A stretch of 64,000 nt of DNA from Belliella buryatensis (GTDB lineage Bacteria > Bacteroidota > Bacteroidia > Cytophagales > Cyclobacteriaceae). How positions within the stretch are numbered: the first letter of the stretch is position 1; every line of letters begins with the position of its first letter. Below, piece after piece: positions 36,020 to 45,957 of this stretch. The stretch spans positions 301,427-365,426 of the forward strand of contig NZ_FZOK01000002.1 in the NCBI RefSeq assembly GCF_900188245.1, in the 5' to 3' direction. Both the position numbers and the translations under genes were made by a program. Below the pieces are notes generated by a model. It was not told the origin of the DNA. It saw only the letters and a program-made list of their open reading frames with translations, and searched no databases.

Positions 36020-37321
36020 ATGAAAAATAAAAAGACCCAAAATGCCTGGGCAATGTATGACTGGGCTAATTCTGTATATAGCTTAGTCATCACTTCTACC
36101 ATCTTCCCTGTATACTTTAATAGTGTGACCAAATCTGAAGATAAGGGAGATGTGGTCAGTTTTTTTGGAATTGAGATCGTCAACACTGTGCTTTATTCCT
36201 ATTCTATTTCCTTTTCATTTTTGGTCATCGCCTTGCTTTCACCTCTACTGTCAGGGATAGCTGACTCCGGTGGAAAGAAATTGAGTTTTATGAAATTCTT
36301 TGCCTACTTGGGTTCTTTAGCCTGTGTAGGACTGTTTTTTTTCGATGGAGATAATTTAGAATGGGGAATCATTTGTGCTGTCACTGCCAGTATTGGTTAT
36401 GCAGGAAGTATAGTGTTCTATAATGCCTTTCTACCTGAGATCTCCAAAGAAGAGGAGTTTGATTTCCTCAGTGCCAAAGGCTTTGCAATGGGTTACATCG
36501 GTAGTGTGATTCTTTTGGTTTTAAACCTGTTGATGATAGAAAAGCCTGAGTGGTTTGGCCTTTCTGATGGGGGTCAAGGTGCTAGATGGTCTTTTTTGAT
36601 TGTTGGGGTTTGGTGGGCTGGCTTTTCTCAGATTCCTTTCAAGTACTTACCTAACAATCCATACAATAAAAAAGTAGATAGAGAAATCCTCTTAGTAGGA
36701 TATAAGGAAATTAGAACGGTTTTCTACAAAGTAAAATCCTCTCCAGTCATGAATCGCTTTCTCGCTGCATTTCTTTTTTATAGTATGGGTGTACAAACAG
36801 TGATGTATCTGGCGGCTACTTTTGGTGATAAAGAACTCGGCCTTCCAGGTGATCAACTGATCATTACCATTTTGATTATTCAACTGGTAGCGATAGGAGG
36901 GAGTTACCTATTTGCTTTGATTTCTAAGATTTATGGTAATAAGTCTTCTCTTGTCATCATGGTCTTCATCTGGGTACTGATCTGTGGTGGTGCTTATTTT
37001 GTAGAGACTGCTTACCAATTTTTCGCTTTGGCCGTAGTAGTAGGAATGGTGATGGGAGGGATTCAGTCACTATCCCGCTCTACTTATTCCAAGTTAATTC
37101 CACAAGATACCACAGATCATGCATCTTATTTTAGTTTCTTTGATGTAACAGAAAAGATTGCCATAGTACTAGGGACATTTTCTTATGGCTTCATCGAACA
37201 ACTCACCGGTTCCATGAGAAATAGTTCTTTGGCTTTGGGATTGTTTTTCTTCGTTGGCCTAGGTTTCTTAATTTTATTGAAAATACCACCAAAGGACTTA
37301 GAAAAACCAGCTTTAGTTTAA
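36020..37321 (+). CDS. MFS transporter, UMF1/Atg22-like family
   Basis: A 433-aa transporter with about 12 helices. The N-terminus KTQNAWAMYDWANSVYSLVI, with its YDWANS motif, is the hallmark of the UMF1 family, related to fungal Atg22 vacuolar exporters. The mid-protein loop around residue 210 separates two six-helix halves, and MGGIQSLSRSTYSKLIP is a second conserved block. Substrates of bacterial members are unknown. nnr starts 4 bp after its stop, so the two are likely cotranscribed. Confidence 0.85.
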   Translation: MKNKKTQNAWAMYDWANSVYSLVITSTIFPVYFNSVTKSEDKGDVVSFFGIEIVNTVLYSYSISFSFLVIALLSPLLSGIADSGGKKLSFMKFFAYLGSLACVGLFFFDGDNLEWGIICAVTASIGYAGSIVFYNAFLPEISKEEEFDFLSAKGFAMGYIGSVILLVLNLLMIEKPEWFGLSDGGQGARWSFLIVGVWWAGFSQIPFKYLPNNPYNKKVDREILLVGYKEIRTVFYKVKSSPVMNRFLAAFLFYSMGVQTVMYLAATFGDKELGLPGDQLIITILIIQLVAIGGSYLFALISKIYGNKSSLVIMVFIWVLICGGAYFVETAYQFFALAVVVGMVMGGIQSLSRSTYSKLIPQDTTDHASYFSFFDVTEKIAIVLGTFSYGFIEQLTGSMRNSSLALGLFFFVGLGFLILLKIPPKDLEKPALV

Positions 37322-37325
37322 TCTT

Positions 37326-38801
37326 ATGCTACCAATAATATCAGGGGATCAAGTCAAGCACCTAGATCAGCAATACATTTCGGCTGAGGGAATATCTTCC
37401 TTAGACTTGATGGAAAGAGCTGCTAATGCCTTCGTGGCTTGGTTTACCGTTGCTATTCATTCGAATATTAAGCAGGTTTATATTTTTGCTGGTTCAGGAA
37501 ATAATGGAGGAGATGGTATTGCGATAGCTCGTTTGCTTCAAGAGAGGCATTACAATGTTCACCTGATTTATCTTCAAGAGGTTGCAGATTGTTCTACCGA
37601 CTTTAAGGCAAATTATAGCAGATTACCAGACAAGGTCTTAGTTACAAAATTTAATGAATGGAATGGGATCATTACAGAGTGTTCTGTTATCATAGATAGT
37701 GTTTTTGGTGTAGGAATCAATAGACCGCTTGAGGGGATATTTCAAAAATTGATTCAACTCTTAAATAAAGCGGCTGCCTTAAAAATTGCAATTGATATTC
37801 CTTCAGGTCTTCCCGCCGATCAAATTGCTTTTGGAACCGTATTTCGAGCTGACCATACGGTAAGTTTTCAATTTCCAAAGCTAAGCTTGATGTTCCCAGA
37901 GCATGCCTCATTTATTGGGGAATTACATGTCATGGATATAGGCATTTCCAAAGAAGCCATGGGTACTTTTCAAGTAGGAAGATTTTATTTAAGAGATAAG
38001 GATATTCCAAGCCTGCATCGTAGCTTCCATCGCTTCAGTCACAAGGGCGATTACGGGAAAGTTTTGATCATCGGTGGTGCTAAAGGTAAGACAGGAGCCA
38101 TCAACTTAAGTGCTTATGCTGCTTTAAGGACAGGTTCTGGATTGGTTCACTTGGCTCCGCACCTAGAAGACCCCTACTTGATTCAGCCCATTGTTTCAGA
38201 GTTGATGCTATTTCAAGACGACCCTAAGCAAAACCTAAATGACTTTGATGCCATCGCTATAGGCCCTGGCTGGGGAATGGATGTAGAGATAGCCTATTAT
38301 CAATCTATCTTGGCAAGATTCCAGAAACCTATCGTCATTGATGCAGATGGGCTCAATTTGCTAGCTGCTAATCCAGATTTGATCCATAAAATCCCCAAGA
38401 ATAGCATCCTCACACCCCACCTGAAAGAATTTGAAAGGTTGGTAGGGAAATCCAAAGACCACCTAGAAAGGATGGAGAAAGCTAAAAATTTCGCAATAGC
38501 AAATGGGTTGATTTTGGTACTCAAAGGTGCGCATACTTTGGTAACCTTACCTGATGGCACGCAGATTTTCAATTCCTCGGGCAATCAGTACATGGCTACC
38601 GCTGGGTCTGGAGATGTTTTGACTGGCATGATAGCTTCATTTTTGGGGCAAGGTTATATTCCAGAGCATGCTGCGCTATGTGGTGTTTATCACCATGGAC
38701 TTGCAGGTGAGCTTGCCTCTAAGGCTAAGTGGAGGGGAATGATCGCCTCAGATATAATAGAAGCCATTCCAAGGACTTTCCTTGAATTGGGAATTAAATA
38801 A
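37326..38801 (+). CDS. nnr: Bifunctional NAD(P)H-hydrate epimerase/dehydratase
   Basis: A 491-aa fusion repairing damaged NADH and NADPH. The N-terminal YjeF_N epimerase domain (residues 1-210) contains FAGSGNNGGDGIAIARLL; the C-terminal ribokinase-like dehydratase contains KVLIIGGAKGKTGAINLSAY, VIDADGLNLLA, LTPHLKEFERL and the catalytic-site region TAGSGDVLTGMIASFLGQG. Both domains look complete. It acts in the cytoplasm, and the ADP-dependent form is expected from the domain type. It follows the UMF1 transporter by 4 bp. Confidence 0.93.
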   Translation: MLPIISGDQVKHLDQQYISAEGISSLDLMERAANAFVAWFTVAIHSNIKQVYIFAGSGNNGGDGIAIARLLQERHYNVHLIYLQEVADCSTDFKANYSRLPDKVLVTKFNEWNGIITECSVIIDSVFGVGINRPLEGIFQKLIQLLNKAAALKIAIDIPSGLPADQIAFGTVFRADHTVSFQFPKLSLMFPEHASFIGELHVMDIGISKEAMGTFQVGRFYLRDKDIPSLHRSFHRFSHKGDYGKVLIIGGAKGKTGAINLSAYAALRTGSGLVHLAPHLEDPYLIQPIVSELMLFQDDPKQNLNDFDAIAIGPGWGMDVEIAYYQSILARFQKPIVIDADGLNLLAANPDLIHKIPKNSILTPHLKEFERLVGKSKDHLERMEKAKNFAIANGLILVLKGAHTLVTLPDGTQIFNSSGNQYMATAGSGDVLTGMIASFLGQGYIPEHAALCGVYHHGLAGELASKAKWRGMIASDIIEAIPRTFLELGIK

Positions 38802-38895
38802 GCTGGTTTTTTTAAATCATCTTTCACGATAAGTGCGATTCCAAAGAACTTATTGACGATCGCATTGGTTAGGTTTCCATATTTTGAAGTATAGG

Positions 38896-40140
38896 ATGAA
38901 GAAGGAAAAGCTGTTGCTATGGACCTTAGCAGCGATTAATTTTACTCACATTGTAGATTTTATGATTTTGATGCCACTTGGGCCTCAATTGATGCGGATT
39001 TTTGAGATTACTCCTAGAGAGTTTGGTCTTTTAGTTTCTTCTTACACTTTCGCTGCTGGATTGAGCAGCTTCATGGGAGCATTTGTTTTGGATAAATATG
39101 ATAGGAGAACGATCATGTTATGGGTTTTCTTTGGCTTCTTTTTAGGTACTTTGGCTTGTGCATTTTCTCCTAATTATATCATTTTACTGGTTGCAAGAAT
39201 CATTTCAGGCTTGTTTGGTGGACTTACATCTGCTTTGATCTTGGCTGTCATTGGAGATGTGATACCCGACGAGAGGCGAGGCAGAGCCATGGGTTTGGTC
39301 ATGGCTGCTTTCTCTGTAGCCTCGGTTTTCGGGGTTCCATTTGGGCTTTTCATCGCTAGTTTATCCAATTGGCATGCGCCATTTTTATTTTTAGCGAGCT
39401 TGTCAGGCATCATATTTTGGATGATTTACAAATATGTACCCTCTATCACCGCACATATTGTTGCTAAGCAATCCAAACCATCTCCCATACAAGTGATTAA
39501 AAGGGTGACGAGCAATTCAAATCAAATGCGAGCCATTTCACTGACCATCATGATGATGTTGGGGCAATTTATGATTATACCTTTTTTGAGTCCTTACATG
39601 GTGGCCAATGTAGGGTTTACCGACATGGAACTGACCTATATCTACATGGCTGGGGGCGCTTTTACAATCTTTACTTCACCTTGGGTAGGGAGATTGACTG
39701 ATCAATATGGGAAAGTGAAGATATTCACCATTTTCATGACTTTGAATATCATCCCCATTGGAGTAATTACGCATTTGGGAGCAACCCCAATTCCTTATGT
39801 TTTGTTGATTTCCACCATGTTTTTTGTGACGTCCAATGGGAGAATGGTGCCAGCTTCAGCTTTGATCACAGGTACTGCTAAGCCTGAGAACAGGGGTAGC
39901 TTCCTCAGTTTTAACTCTGCCGTACAGCAATTATCAGCGGGCTTGGCTTCCTTTGTAGCGGGCTTGATTTTGGCTGAAAATATCAACGGAGAATTGATCA
40001 ATTACAACTATGTGGGTTACATTGCGATTGTTTTTAGCTTACTCTGTATTCCCTTGATCAGAAGGATCAAAGTCGTGGATACCGAAACCATCGCAAATAT
40101 TGATGACTCCCCCGATCAAAGTTTGGTTGTGGAGAAATAA
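38896..40140 (+). CDS. MFS transporter, DHA1-like drug/solute exporter
   Basis: A 414-aa major facilitator with 12 predicted helices. LAAINFTHIVDFMILMPLGP starts helix 1, the loop 2-3 motif reads GAFVLDKYDRRTIML, and GDVIPDERRGRAMGLVMAAF follows helix 4. This pattern fits DHA1-type exporters such as sugar or drug efflux proteins. A TTG at 38884 gives a frame four codons longer; the ATG at 38896 is preferred. A hairpin follows the stop. The substrate is unknown. Confidence 0.8.
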   Translation: MKKEKLLLWTLAAINFTHIVDFMILMPLGPQLMRIFEITPREFGLLVSSYTFAAGLSSFMGAFVLDKYDRRTIMLWVFFGFFLGTLACAFSPNYIILLVARIISGLFGGLTSALILAVIGDVIPDERRGRAMGLVMAAFSVASVFGVPFGLFIASLSNWHAPFLFLASLSGIIFWMIYKYVPSITAHIVAKQSKPSPIQVIKRVTSNSNQMRAISLTIMMMLGQFMIIPFLSPYMVANVGFTDMELTYIYMAGGAFTIFTSPWVGRLTDQYGKVKIFTIFMTLNIIPIGVITHLGATPIPYVLLISTMFFVTSNGRMVPASALITGTAKPENRGSFLSFNSAVQQLSAGLASFVAGLILAENINGELINYNYVGYIAIVFSLLCIPLIRRIKVVDTETIANIDDSPDQSLVVEK

Positions 40141-40142
40141 AA

Positions 40143-40170
40143 ATAGCACCGAGTGTAAGCTCGATGCTAT
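40143..40170 (+). terminator. Hairpin after the MFS gene
   Basis: ATAGCACCGAG pairs with CTCGATGCTAT (one G-U pair) across a 6-base loop, starting 2 bp after the stop. No long T run follows, so termination strength is uncertain. Confidence 0.55.
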
Positions 40171-40398
40171 CTAAAGTTATTCTAGAAAACAGTCTATTCA
40201 AGACCAGGTTAAACCCGGATTATGGATTAGGGTTCGTAGTGAGAGACGAAAACATAAATTAATCAAGGATTAAGCGAATGAAGCATAGTCATCTCTAAAA
40301 TGAATGAGTTTCATGCAGCGAAGCGATTGATTATGAAGTATTTTGGACTCGTAATAACTTATGCGCCGTGGTGTAGAAATTTTAATGCATACTTCGGG

Positions 40399-41850
40399 TT
40401 AAAACTCCGCATTACCAGGAGTTCTTGGGAAAGCAATCACATCTCTGATATTGCCCATACCCGTCACGAATTGTACGAGTCTTTCAAAGCCTAGACCAAA
40501 ACCAGCATGTGGGGTAGCTCCAAATCTTCTCGTATCTAGATACCACCACATCTCTTCCTGTGGGATATGCATCTCGTCCATTCTTTGCGTGAGGCGGTCC
40601 ATTCTTTCTTCTCTCTGCGACCCCCCTACGATTTCTCCAATACCAGGGAAGAGGATATCCATAGCTGCTACCGTTTTGCCATCATCATTTTGACGCATGT
40701 AGAATGCTTTGATTTCCTTAGGATAGTCAGTCAAGATAACTGGCTTTTTGAAATGCTTCTCCACCAAGAATCTTTCGTGTTCAGACTGCAAATCCGCTCC
40801 CCATTCTTCGATCAAGTATTGGAATTTCTTTTTCTTGTTCGGATTGGAGTTTCGCAAGATATCTATGGCTGCCGTATAGGTGATTCTTTCAAATTTATTT
40901 TCTGTCACAAATCTCAGTCTATCGAGTAATCCCATTTCACTTCTTTGGTCTGCTTTTTTGCCTTGCTCTTCATCGGTAGCACGCTTATCCAAAAATGCCA
41001 AATCGTCCTTGCAATGCTCCAAAGCATAGCCAATCACATATTGCAAGAAATCTTCCGCTAGGTCTTGATTGTCTTCGGCATCATAGAATGCCATTTCAGG
41101 CTCAATCATCCAGAACTCAGCAAGGTGTCTTGTTGTATTTGAGTTTTCAGCACGGAAAGTTGGGCCGAATGTATAAATCTCAGCCAAAGCCATTGCCGCC
41201 AATTCCCCTTCCAGTTGACCAGATACTGTCAAGTTGGTTTCTCTCTCAAAGAAATCCTCTTTATAGTTGATACTTCCATCTTCATTCAAAGGTGGATTCT
41301 TTAAATCCAAGGTGGTGACTTTAAAAGTTTCACCAGCACCTTCAGTATCTGATGCGGTAATGATTGGAGTATGGATGTAAAAGAAACCTTTATCATTGAA
41401 ATACTTATGCACAGCATAGGCCAAAGCATGTCTTACTCTGAATACAGCTCCAAAGGTATTGGTTCGCATTCTCAAGTGAGCAATTTCCCTCAAGAATTCC
41501 AAAGAGTGTTTCTTAGGCTGTAGTGGATATTTCTCTGGATCTGCTTCTCCAAGGATGGTAATAGAAGAAGCAGCGATCTCAGAATTTTGACCAGAACCTT
41601 GGGAGGCCACGATTTGACCACTTATCTTGATACAGGCACCAGTAGTAATGCGCTTAAGTGTCTCTTCATCTATGATATTAGGATCAGCCACTACTTGGTA
41701 ATTATTGATAGTAGAGCCATCATTCAAAGCAACAAAGGATACATTTTTGTTACTTCTTTTGGTTCTTACCCATCCCATCAAGGTCACTTCTTGACCTACA
41801 AAATCGCTTTCCAGCAGTGATTTGATTTTTACTCTTTTGTTAAAAGCCAT
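40399..41850 (-). CDS. asnS: Asparaginyl-tRNA synthetase
   Basis: A 483-aa class IIb synthetase charging tRNA-Asn. The N-terminal OB-fold anticodon-binding domain starts [19 protein letters not shown]; class II motif 2 is [20 protein letters not shown] and motif 3 is [18 protein letters not shown]. The [13 protein letters not shown] block and length separate it from AspRS. It is leftward and monocistronic, and the gene upstream, rpoN, is divergent. Confidence 0.97.
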   Translation of the reverse strand: MAFNKRVKIKSLLESDFVGQEVTLMGWVRTKRSNKNVSFVALNDGSTINNYQVVADPNIIDEETLKRITTGACIKISGQIVASQGSGQNSEIAASSITILGEADPEKYPLQPKKHSLEFLREIAHLRMRTNTFGAVFRVRHALAYAVHKYFNDKGFFYIHTPIITASDTEGAGETFKVTTLDLKNPPLNEDGSINYKEDFFERETNLTVSGQLEGELAAMALAEIYTFGPTFRAENSNTTRHLAEFWMIEPEMAFYDAEDNQDLAEDFLQYVIGYALEHCKDDLAFLDKRATDEEQGKKADQRSEMGLLDRLRFVTENKFERITYTAAIDILRNSNPNKKKKFQYLIEEWGADLQSEHERFLVEKHFKKPVILTDYPKEIKAFYMRQNDDGKTVAAMDILFPGIGEIVGGSQREERMDRLTQRMDEMHIPQEEMWWYLDTRRFGATPHAGFGLGFERLVQFVTGMGNIRDVIAFPRTPGNAEF

Positions 41851-42041
41851 GACATATTTTCTTTTTGTCTTACTCCTTGAGGATCCCCAATTTTTGGTTC
41901 TTCATAAGAGGAATGCAAAAAAACGATATAATAAGCTTTTTATCAAAAAATTGATCTAATTTCATAAATTTGAAACCAGAAAACATTTGCACCAACAACC
42001 GTAATAGAATAATTTTTATCACAATTCTTGATTAACCATAT

Positions 42042-43493
42042 ATGCAGAAGCTTAATTTAAGTCAGGTTCTTTCCCAAAAACTGTCTCCTCAGCAGATTCA
42101 GTTTATCAAACTCCTTCAAGTGCCTACTGCCGAACTGGATGCTAGGATAGAGGAAGAGTTGGAGATCAACCCTGCATTAGAAGAAGGCAGGGAGGAGGAA
42201 AAAAAGGAAGACGATGATTTTTCAGATACTTATGAAGACAATATTGAAGCTCCAGAGTCAGATGTCAATATCGATGACTACCTGAATGAGGACTATGGTG
42301 GCTACAAAATGCAAGGAGATGGGAATTACTCTCCTGATGATGAAGATAGAGAAATACCTATCTCAGGTAGCATATCCCTGCATGAGCAGTTACTTTCACA
42401 GCTTGGCTATCTTAAGCTGGATGAAACTCAAAAATTAATCGGAAAACAGCTTATTGGAAGCATAGAGAATGATGGGTACATCAGAAGGGACTTGGAAGCA
42501 ATCATCAATGACCTAGCTTTCAGCCAAAATATAGAGACAGATATCGACGAAGTAGAAGAAATCCTTCGCAAAATCCAAGGCTTTGATCCAGCAGGAATAG
42601 CTGCTCGCAATCTTCAAGAATGTTTATTGATTCAATTAGAGAGAAAAGAACATCCAGAGGATCCTGTTGTAAAACATGCTATTCAAATTATCCATGATAG
42701 TTTTGAAGAGTTTACTAAAAAACACTATAGCAAAATCCAAAAGCGTCTTGGAATAGAAGATGATCAATTGAAAGATGCAGTTCAAATGATTACCAGGCTG
42801 AATCCTAAACCGGGAGGGATTTCAGATGGGTTAGTCAAAACGCAGTACATCATTCCAGATTTTATCCTTACCAACACGAATGGTAAATTAGAAATATCTC
42901 TTAATTCTAAAAATGCCCCTGAACTCAGAGTAAGCAGATCATATTCGGATATGTTTGATGCCTATGATAAGAGTGATAAAAAAGATAAAAAACTCAAAGA
43001 AACGGTCACTTTTGTAAAGCAGAAACTAGATGCAGCAAAATGGTTTATCGATGCAATCAAACAAAGACAACATACTCTACTGAGAACTATGCAGGCTATT
43101 TTGGATTACCAAAAGGAGTTTTTTGTAGAAGGTGACGAGACCAAGTTGAGACCTATGATCCTTAAAGATATCGCAGATAGAATCGAAATGGATATCTCTA
43201 CCGTATCACGTGTGGCCAATAGCAAAGCAATTCAAACTGAATTTGGAATTTACCCTTTGAAATATTTCTTCTCGGAAGGTATAGCTACTGACTCCGGAGA
43301 GGATGTAAGTAATAAGGAAGTTAAAAGCGTTTTGCAAACTCTTGTGGATGAAGAAAATAAGAGGAAGCCACTTTCTGATGACAAGTTAGTCAAGATATTG
43401 AATGACAAAGGATATAATATAGCCCGTAGAACAGTGGCAAAATATAGGGAACAATTACAGATTCCTGTGGCAAGATTAAGAAAGGAACTTTAA
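42042..43493 (+). CDS. rpoN: RNA polymerase sigma-54 factor
   Basis: A 483-aa sigma-54. The glutamine- and leucine-rich region I (LSQKLSPQQIQFIKLLQVPT) is followed by an acidic region II (about residues 45-100), the core-binding domain, an HTH (DIADRIEMDISTVSRVANSK) and the RpoN box ARRTVAKYREQLQIPVARL at the C-terminus. It directs transcription from -24/-12 promoters with an AAA+ activator. A possible sigma-54 site upstream of dnaK is noted separately. A PAP2-like gene starts directly after its stop with a GTG. Confidence 0.97.
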   Translation: MQKLNLSQVLSQKLSPQQIQFIKLLQVPTAELDARIEEELEINPALEEGREEEKKEDDDFSDTYEDNIEAPESDVNIDDYLNEDYGGYKMQGDGNYSPDDEDREIPISGSISLHEQLLSQLGYLKLDETQKLIGKQLIGSIENDGYIRRDLEAIINDLAFSQNIETDIDEVEEILRKIQGFDPAGIAARNLQECLLIQLERKEHPEDPVVKHAIQIIHDSFEEFTKKHYSKIQKRLGIEDDQLKDAVQMITRLNPKPGGISDGLVKTQYIIPDFILTNTNGKLEISLNSKNAPELRVSRSYSDMFDAYDKSDKKDKKLKETVTFVKQKLDAAKWFIDAIKQRQHTLLRTMQAILDYQKEFFVEGDETKLRPMILKDIADRIEMDISTVSRVANSKAIQTEFGIYPLKYFFSEGIATDSGEDVSNKEVKSVLQTLVDEENKRKPLSDDKLVKILNDKGYNIARRTVAKYREQLQIPVARLRKEL

Positions 43494-44114
43494 GTGTATA
43501 GAAAAATTTCAGAAATTATATCAGCAGTGTTTCAGCCACTGCTGATGCCGTCTTTGATTATAGGTTTTTTACTTTTTGGTTTACCGGAATCAGAGATTGC
43601 TGGAGCCCCAAATAAACCATTGATCTTTTTTGTGGTAGTTGCAAATACATTTGTAATTCCCTTAGCCATCTTACTAGTAATGCGCTACACCAAGGTGATC
43701 CCTTCTTTGAAAATGGAGCAAAAACAGGATCGAGTTTTTCCATTTTCAATGATTAGTTTGCTTTACATGGTGACTGCTTATGCCTTTTATATCAAAGATT
43801 GGATGGATTATAAGTTGATTTTCACTTTGTTTATTATCACGATCTGTTTGATTCTACTGACAAGTATTACTTATTTTTGGAAAATCAGCGCACACATGAT
43901 GGGGGTTGGAGGACTATTGGGGATAATCCTAGCCTACAGTCTAATCCTAACTGGGTTTAATCTACTTTATCCAGTTTTAGGTGCCATTATTTTGACTGGA
44001 GCAGTAGGGACTGCAAGGCTTTACCTCAATGCCCACACTCCTTCTCAAGTTTGGGGCGGATTTCTTTTGGGCTTCTTGGTATGCTTTGGGGCATATTATA
44101 TGGTTTGGGGATAA
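43494..44114 (+). CDS. PAP2-like membrane phosphatase
   Basis: A 206-aa integral membrane protein with about six helices, starting at a GTG that immediately follows the rpoN stop. KISAHMMGVGGLLG and TARLYLNAHTPSQVWGGFLLG resemble the conserved histidine-containing motifs of PAP2 lipid phosphatases (SGH and H-x3-Q/D boxes), with A-H in place of S-G-H. It could act on undecaprenyl or other lipid phosphates. The first catalytic motif is weak, so it may be a divergent or inactive member. It is probably cotranscribed with rpoN. Confidence 0.7.
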   Translation: MYRKISEIISAVFQPLLMPSLIIGFLLFGLPESEIAGAPNKPLIFFVVVANTFVIPLAILLVMRYTKVIPSLKMEQKQDRVFPFSMISLLYMVTAYAFYIKDWMDYKLIFTLFIITICLILLTSITYFWKISAHMMGVGGLLGIILAYSLILTGFNLLYPVLGAIILTGAVGTARLYLNAHTPSQVWGGFLLGFLVCFGAYYMVWG

Positions 44115-44330
44115 AAAAAACCGGATAAACCGGCTTTATATATAGATTTTTTAATATGTAGATCCGAAATTATTCTAATTGTCAAAAGGACCGTGATTTT
44201 AGAGTTTTCAGGACTTTTGTAATCTACCAAGACACATGCGCTATCGACTGTCAATGTCGACTTTGTCTGCAATGATTGTTTGTCAATATAACTTACGGCC
44301 TCAATAGCAGGTAATTATATATGATTATCA

Positions 44331-45068
44331 TCAGAATAACGCGACTGAAATCCCAAAGTTAATTTGGTTAGCAGCAGTTCCAAATGGTCCTTGATCTTTT
44401 TGGAAAACTTGATTCAAACCATAATAACCCCAAATATTAAAGCCTGGAAATCCAAGTCTGGTGTAAACACCATATCGGATAGGGGCGAGTCCATAGTTTT
44501 GCCTATCCTTGATTTTCCTAGTCAAACCATCAGCGTCTTCATACGCAATCTTGGTATGTGAGTTAAGTAGAAAGCCCACTTTACCTCCAATGGCCACTTT
44601 CATACTTTTCTGATAGTTAGACTTGTTGAAATGGTATCTGAGTTCAAGTGGGAAATCTATATAGTTCACTGCAACTACATTTCTATTTACCCTGATATCA
44701 TCTCCATGTACTTCTCGAATACTTCTAAGAATACTTGATTCGGGGCCTAGTAAAGGATTATTGAATATAGTACGGTCTTCTGTGAAGGCCATTTTATCCG
44801 TGCCAATTCCAATACCTGGGTTGAAAGTAAAACCTGAGTTTTCTCCAAATATGTTGAAAGGGTATTGATAGGATACATTAAATGTTCTTGATGGAAAAAA
44901 CCTGGTGGATAGATCATCAGGTTTGTTATTTAAAGTATTGAAGCCAAAATCTATAAGGAGATCGCCTTTGATATCGGGACGTCCACCTATTGGGGTAGGT
45001 TCCCTTTCTTGGGCAAAAGTATTGAATGTCAGCAATCCTGCAATGAATAATAAGGTTAGTCTTTTCAT
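44331..45068 (-). CDS. Outer-membrane beta-barrel protein
   Basis: A 245-aa protein with a signal peptide (RLTLLFIAGLLTFNTFAQ) and alternating strand pattern, ending NFGISVALF with a terminal phenylalanine. The overall pattern resembles small PorT/OmpW-like outer-membrane barrels of Bacteroidetes, but no specific family is recognised. It is the last chromosomal protein gene before the tRNA-Arg promoter and the integrated element, and it is leftward, diverging from the tRNA. Confidence 0.62.
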   Translation of the reverse strand: MKRLTLLFIAGLLTFNTFAQEREPTPIGGRPDIKGDLLIDFGFNTLNNKPDDLSTRFFPSRTFNVSYQYPFNIFGENSGFTFNPGIGIGTDKMAFTEDRTIFNNPLLGPESSILRSIREVHGDDIRVNRNVVAVNYIDFPLELRYHFNKSNYQKSMKVAIGGKVGFLLNSHTKIAYEDADGLTRKIKDRQNYGLAPIRYGVYTRLGFPGFNIWGYYGLNQVFQKDQGPFGTAANQINFGISVALF

Positions 45069-45203
45069 GAAAGCATTTATTGAATTAAAATCAGGTGGCT
45101 AAATTATAAAAACATACTTGATTTCTGTTCCTTTTTATCTTAATAATTCTTAATTGGTTAAGGATATAGGAAGGATAAAAAACGAAAAAGCTAAAGCTGG
45201 ATA

Positions 45204-45234
45204 TTTGTAAATCAAAAAATGATATCTACATTTG
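45204..45234 (+). promoter_or_regulatory. tRNA-Arg promoter
   Basis: TTTG (45204-45207), a 19-base spacer and TACATTTG (45227-45234) form a full Bacteroidetes promoter match, 11 bp before the first base of the left tRNA copy. Confidence 0.85.
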
Positions 45235-45245
45235 CATTCCCAATT

Positions 45246-45319
45246 GGCCTCGTAGCTCAACTGAATAGAGCACCTGATTACGGCTCAGGAGGTTTCAGGT
45301 TTGAATCCTGACGAGGTCA
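45246..45319 (+). tRNA. tRNA-Arg(ACG), left copy (attL)
   Basis: A full 74-nt cloverleaf: acceptor GGCCTCG/CGAGGTC (one G-U), D arm GCTC/GAGC, anticodon stem CCTGA/TCAGG with loop TTACGGC (anticodon ACG), T arm TCAGG/CCTGA. CCA is not encoded. It keeps its own promoter but lost the native downstream terminator because an element is inserted directly after it. An identical copy at 61645-61718 marks the other end. Confidence 0.95.
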
Positions 45320-45357
45320 CTTTCTAGCGCGTTTTAGAGGCGTTTTTACCCAGTTTT

Positions 45358-45395
45358 GTCTCCCTTTTTTGTCTCCCTTTTTTTGTGGAGACAAA
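45358..45395. other. Left-end GTCTCCC boxes (candidate integrase arm sites)
   Basis: GTCTCCC occurs at 45358 and 45371 (13-bp spacing), with an inverted GGAGAC at 45387-45392 making a TTTGTCTCC/GGAGACAAA stem. The same pair with the same spacing lies at the right end (61551, 61564). This is typical of arm-type integrase or excisionase sites. Confidence 0.6.
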
Positions 45396-45407
45396 GAGGG
45401 TGACACG

Positions 45408-45438
45408 AAAAGGAAGCAAGTTTTGTCTGCTTCCTTTT
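45408..45438. terminator. Bidirectional terminator after radC
   Basis: AAAAGGAAGCA pairs with TGCTTCCTTTT across a 9-base loop, 18 bp beyond the radC stop on the minus strand, with T runs on both strands. Confidence 0.8.
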
Positions 45439-45456
45439 TTTGTGTCTGGTTCCTTC

Positions 45457-45906
45457 TCAAATTTTCCCTTCATCGGCAAAACTGTAATACACTCCATCGG
45501 GTGCCAGTATGAGGTGATCCATCAGCTCTATGTCCAGTTCCTTGCAGGCGGTTCGAATCTTCTTTGTCAGCGAAATGTCGGCTTCGGAGGGGTTCAAGTT
45601 TCCTGAAGGATGGTTGTGAGCTAGGATCATCCCTGATGCAAGGGATTTGAGGGCTACACCCAAGATGATCTTGGGGTCACATACCACAGAAGCAACTCCA
45701 CCTTGGAATGCCTTGTGATAACCAAATACTTTTCCTGCACGATTGAGATACAGGACTACAAATTCTTCTCGTGCTGCAATCAGCTCTTGGTCAAAGATAG
45801 TATTGAGCAGCAGAAAAGCATCAGAAGAGCTTCTTATTTTTCGCAGCGTCTTTCCATTGCCTTTTGGCTTGTAGCTAAGCTGCAGTTCGTAGATCAAGTT
45901 TGTCAT
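45457..45906 (-). CDS. radC: RadC-type JAB-domain protein
   Basis: A 149-aa RadC/JAB-fold protein lacking the N-terminal HhH domain of chromosomal RadC. The metal-binding motif is HNHPSG (His97, His99) with Asp110, and Glu48 precedes it in REEFVVLYLN. Short RadC forms are very common on bacterial mobile elements, where they are used as island markers; the proposed role in repair or recombination is unproven. It is the last gene before the left end of the element, after DUF3871, and ends at a bidirectional terminator. Confidence 0.9.
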   Translation of the reverse strand: MTNLIYELQLSYKPKGNGKTLRKIRSSSDAFLLLNTIFDQELIAAREEFVVLYLNRAGKVFGYHKAFQGGVASVVCDPKIILGVALKSLASGMILAHNHPSGNLNPSEADISLTKKIRTACKELDIELMDHLILAPDGVYYSFADEGKI

Positions 45907-45957
45907 ACAAGTACTGAAAGTGAAAAGCCCGCCTTTTTAGGGGCGAGCTCTTCGGGT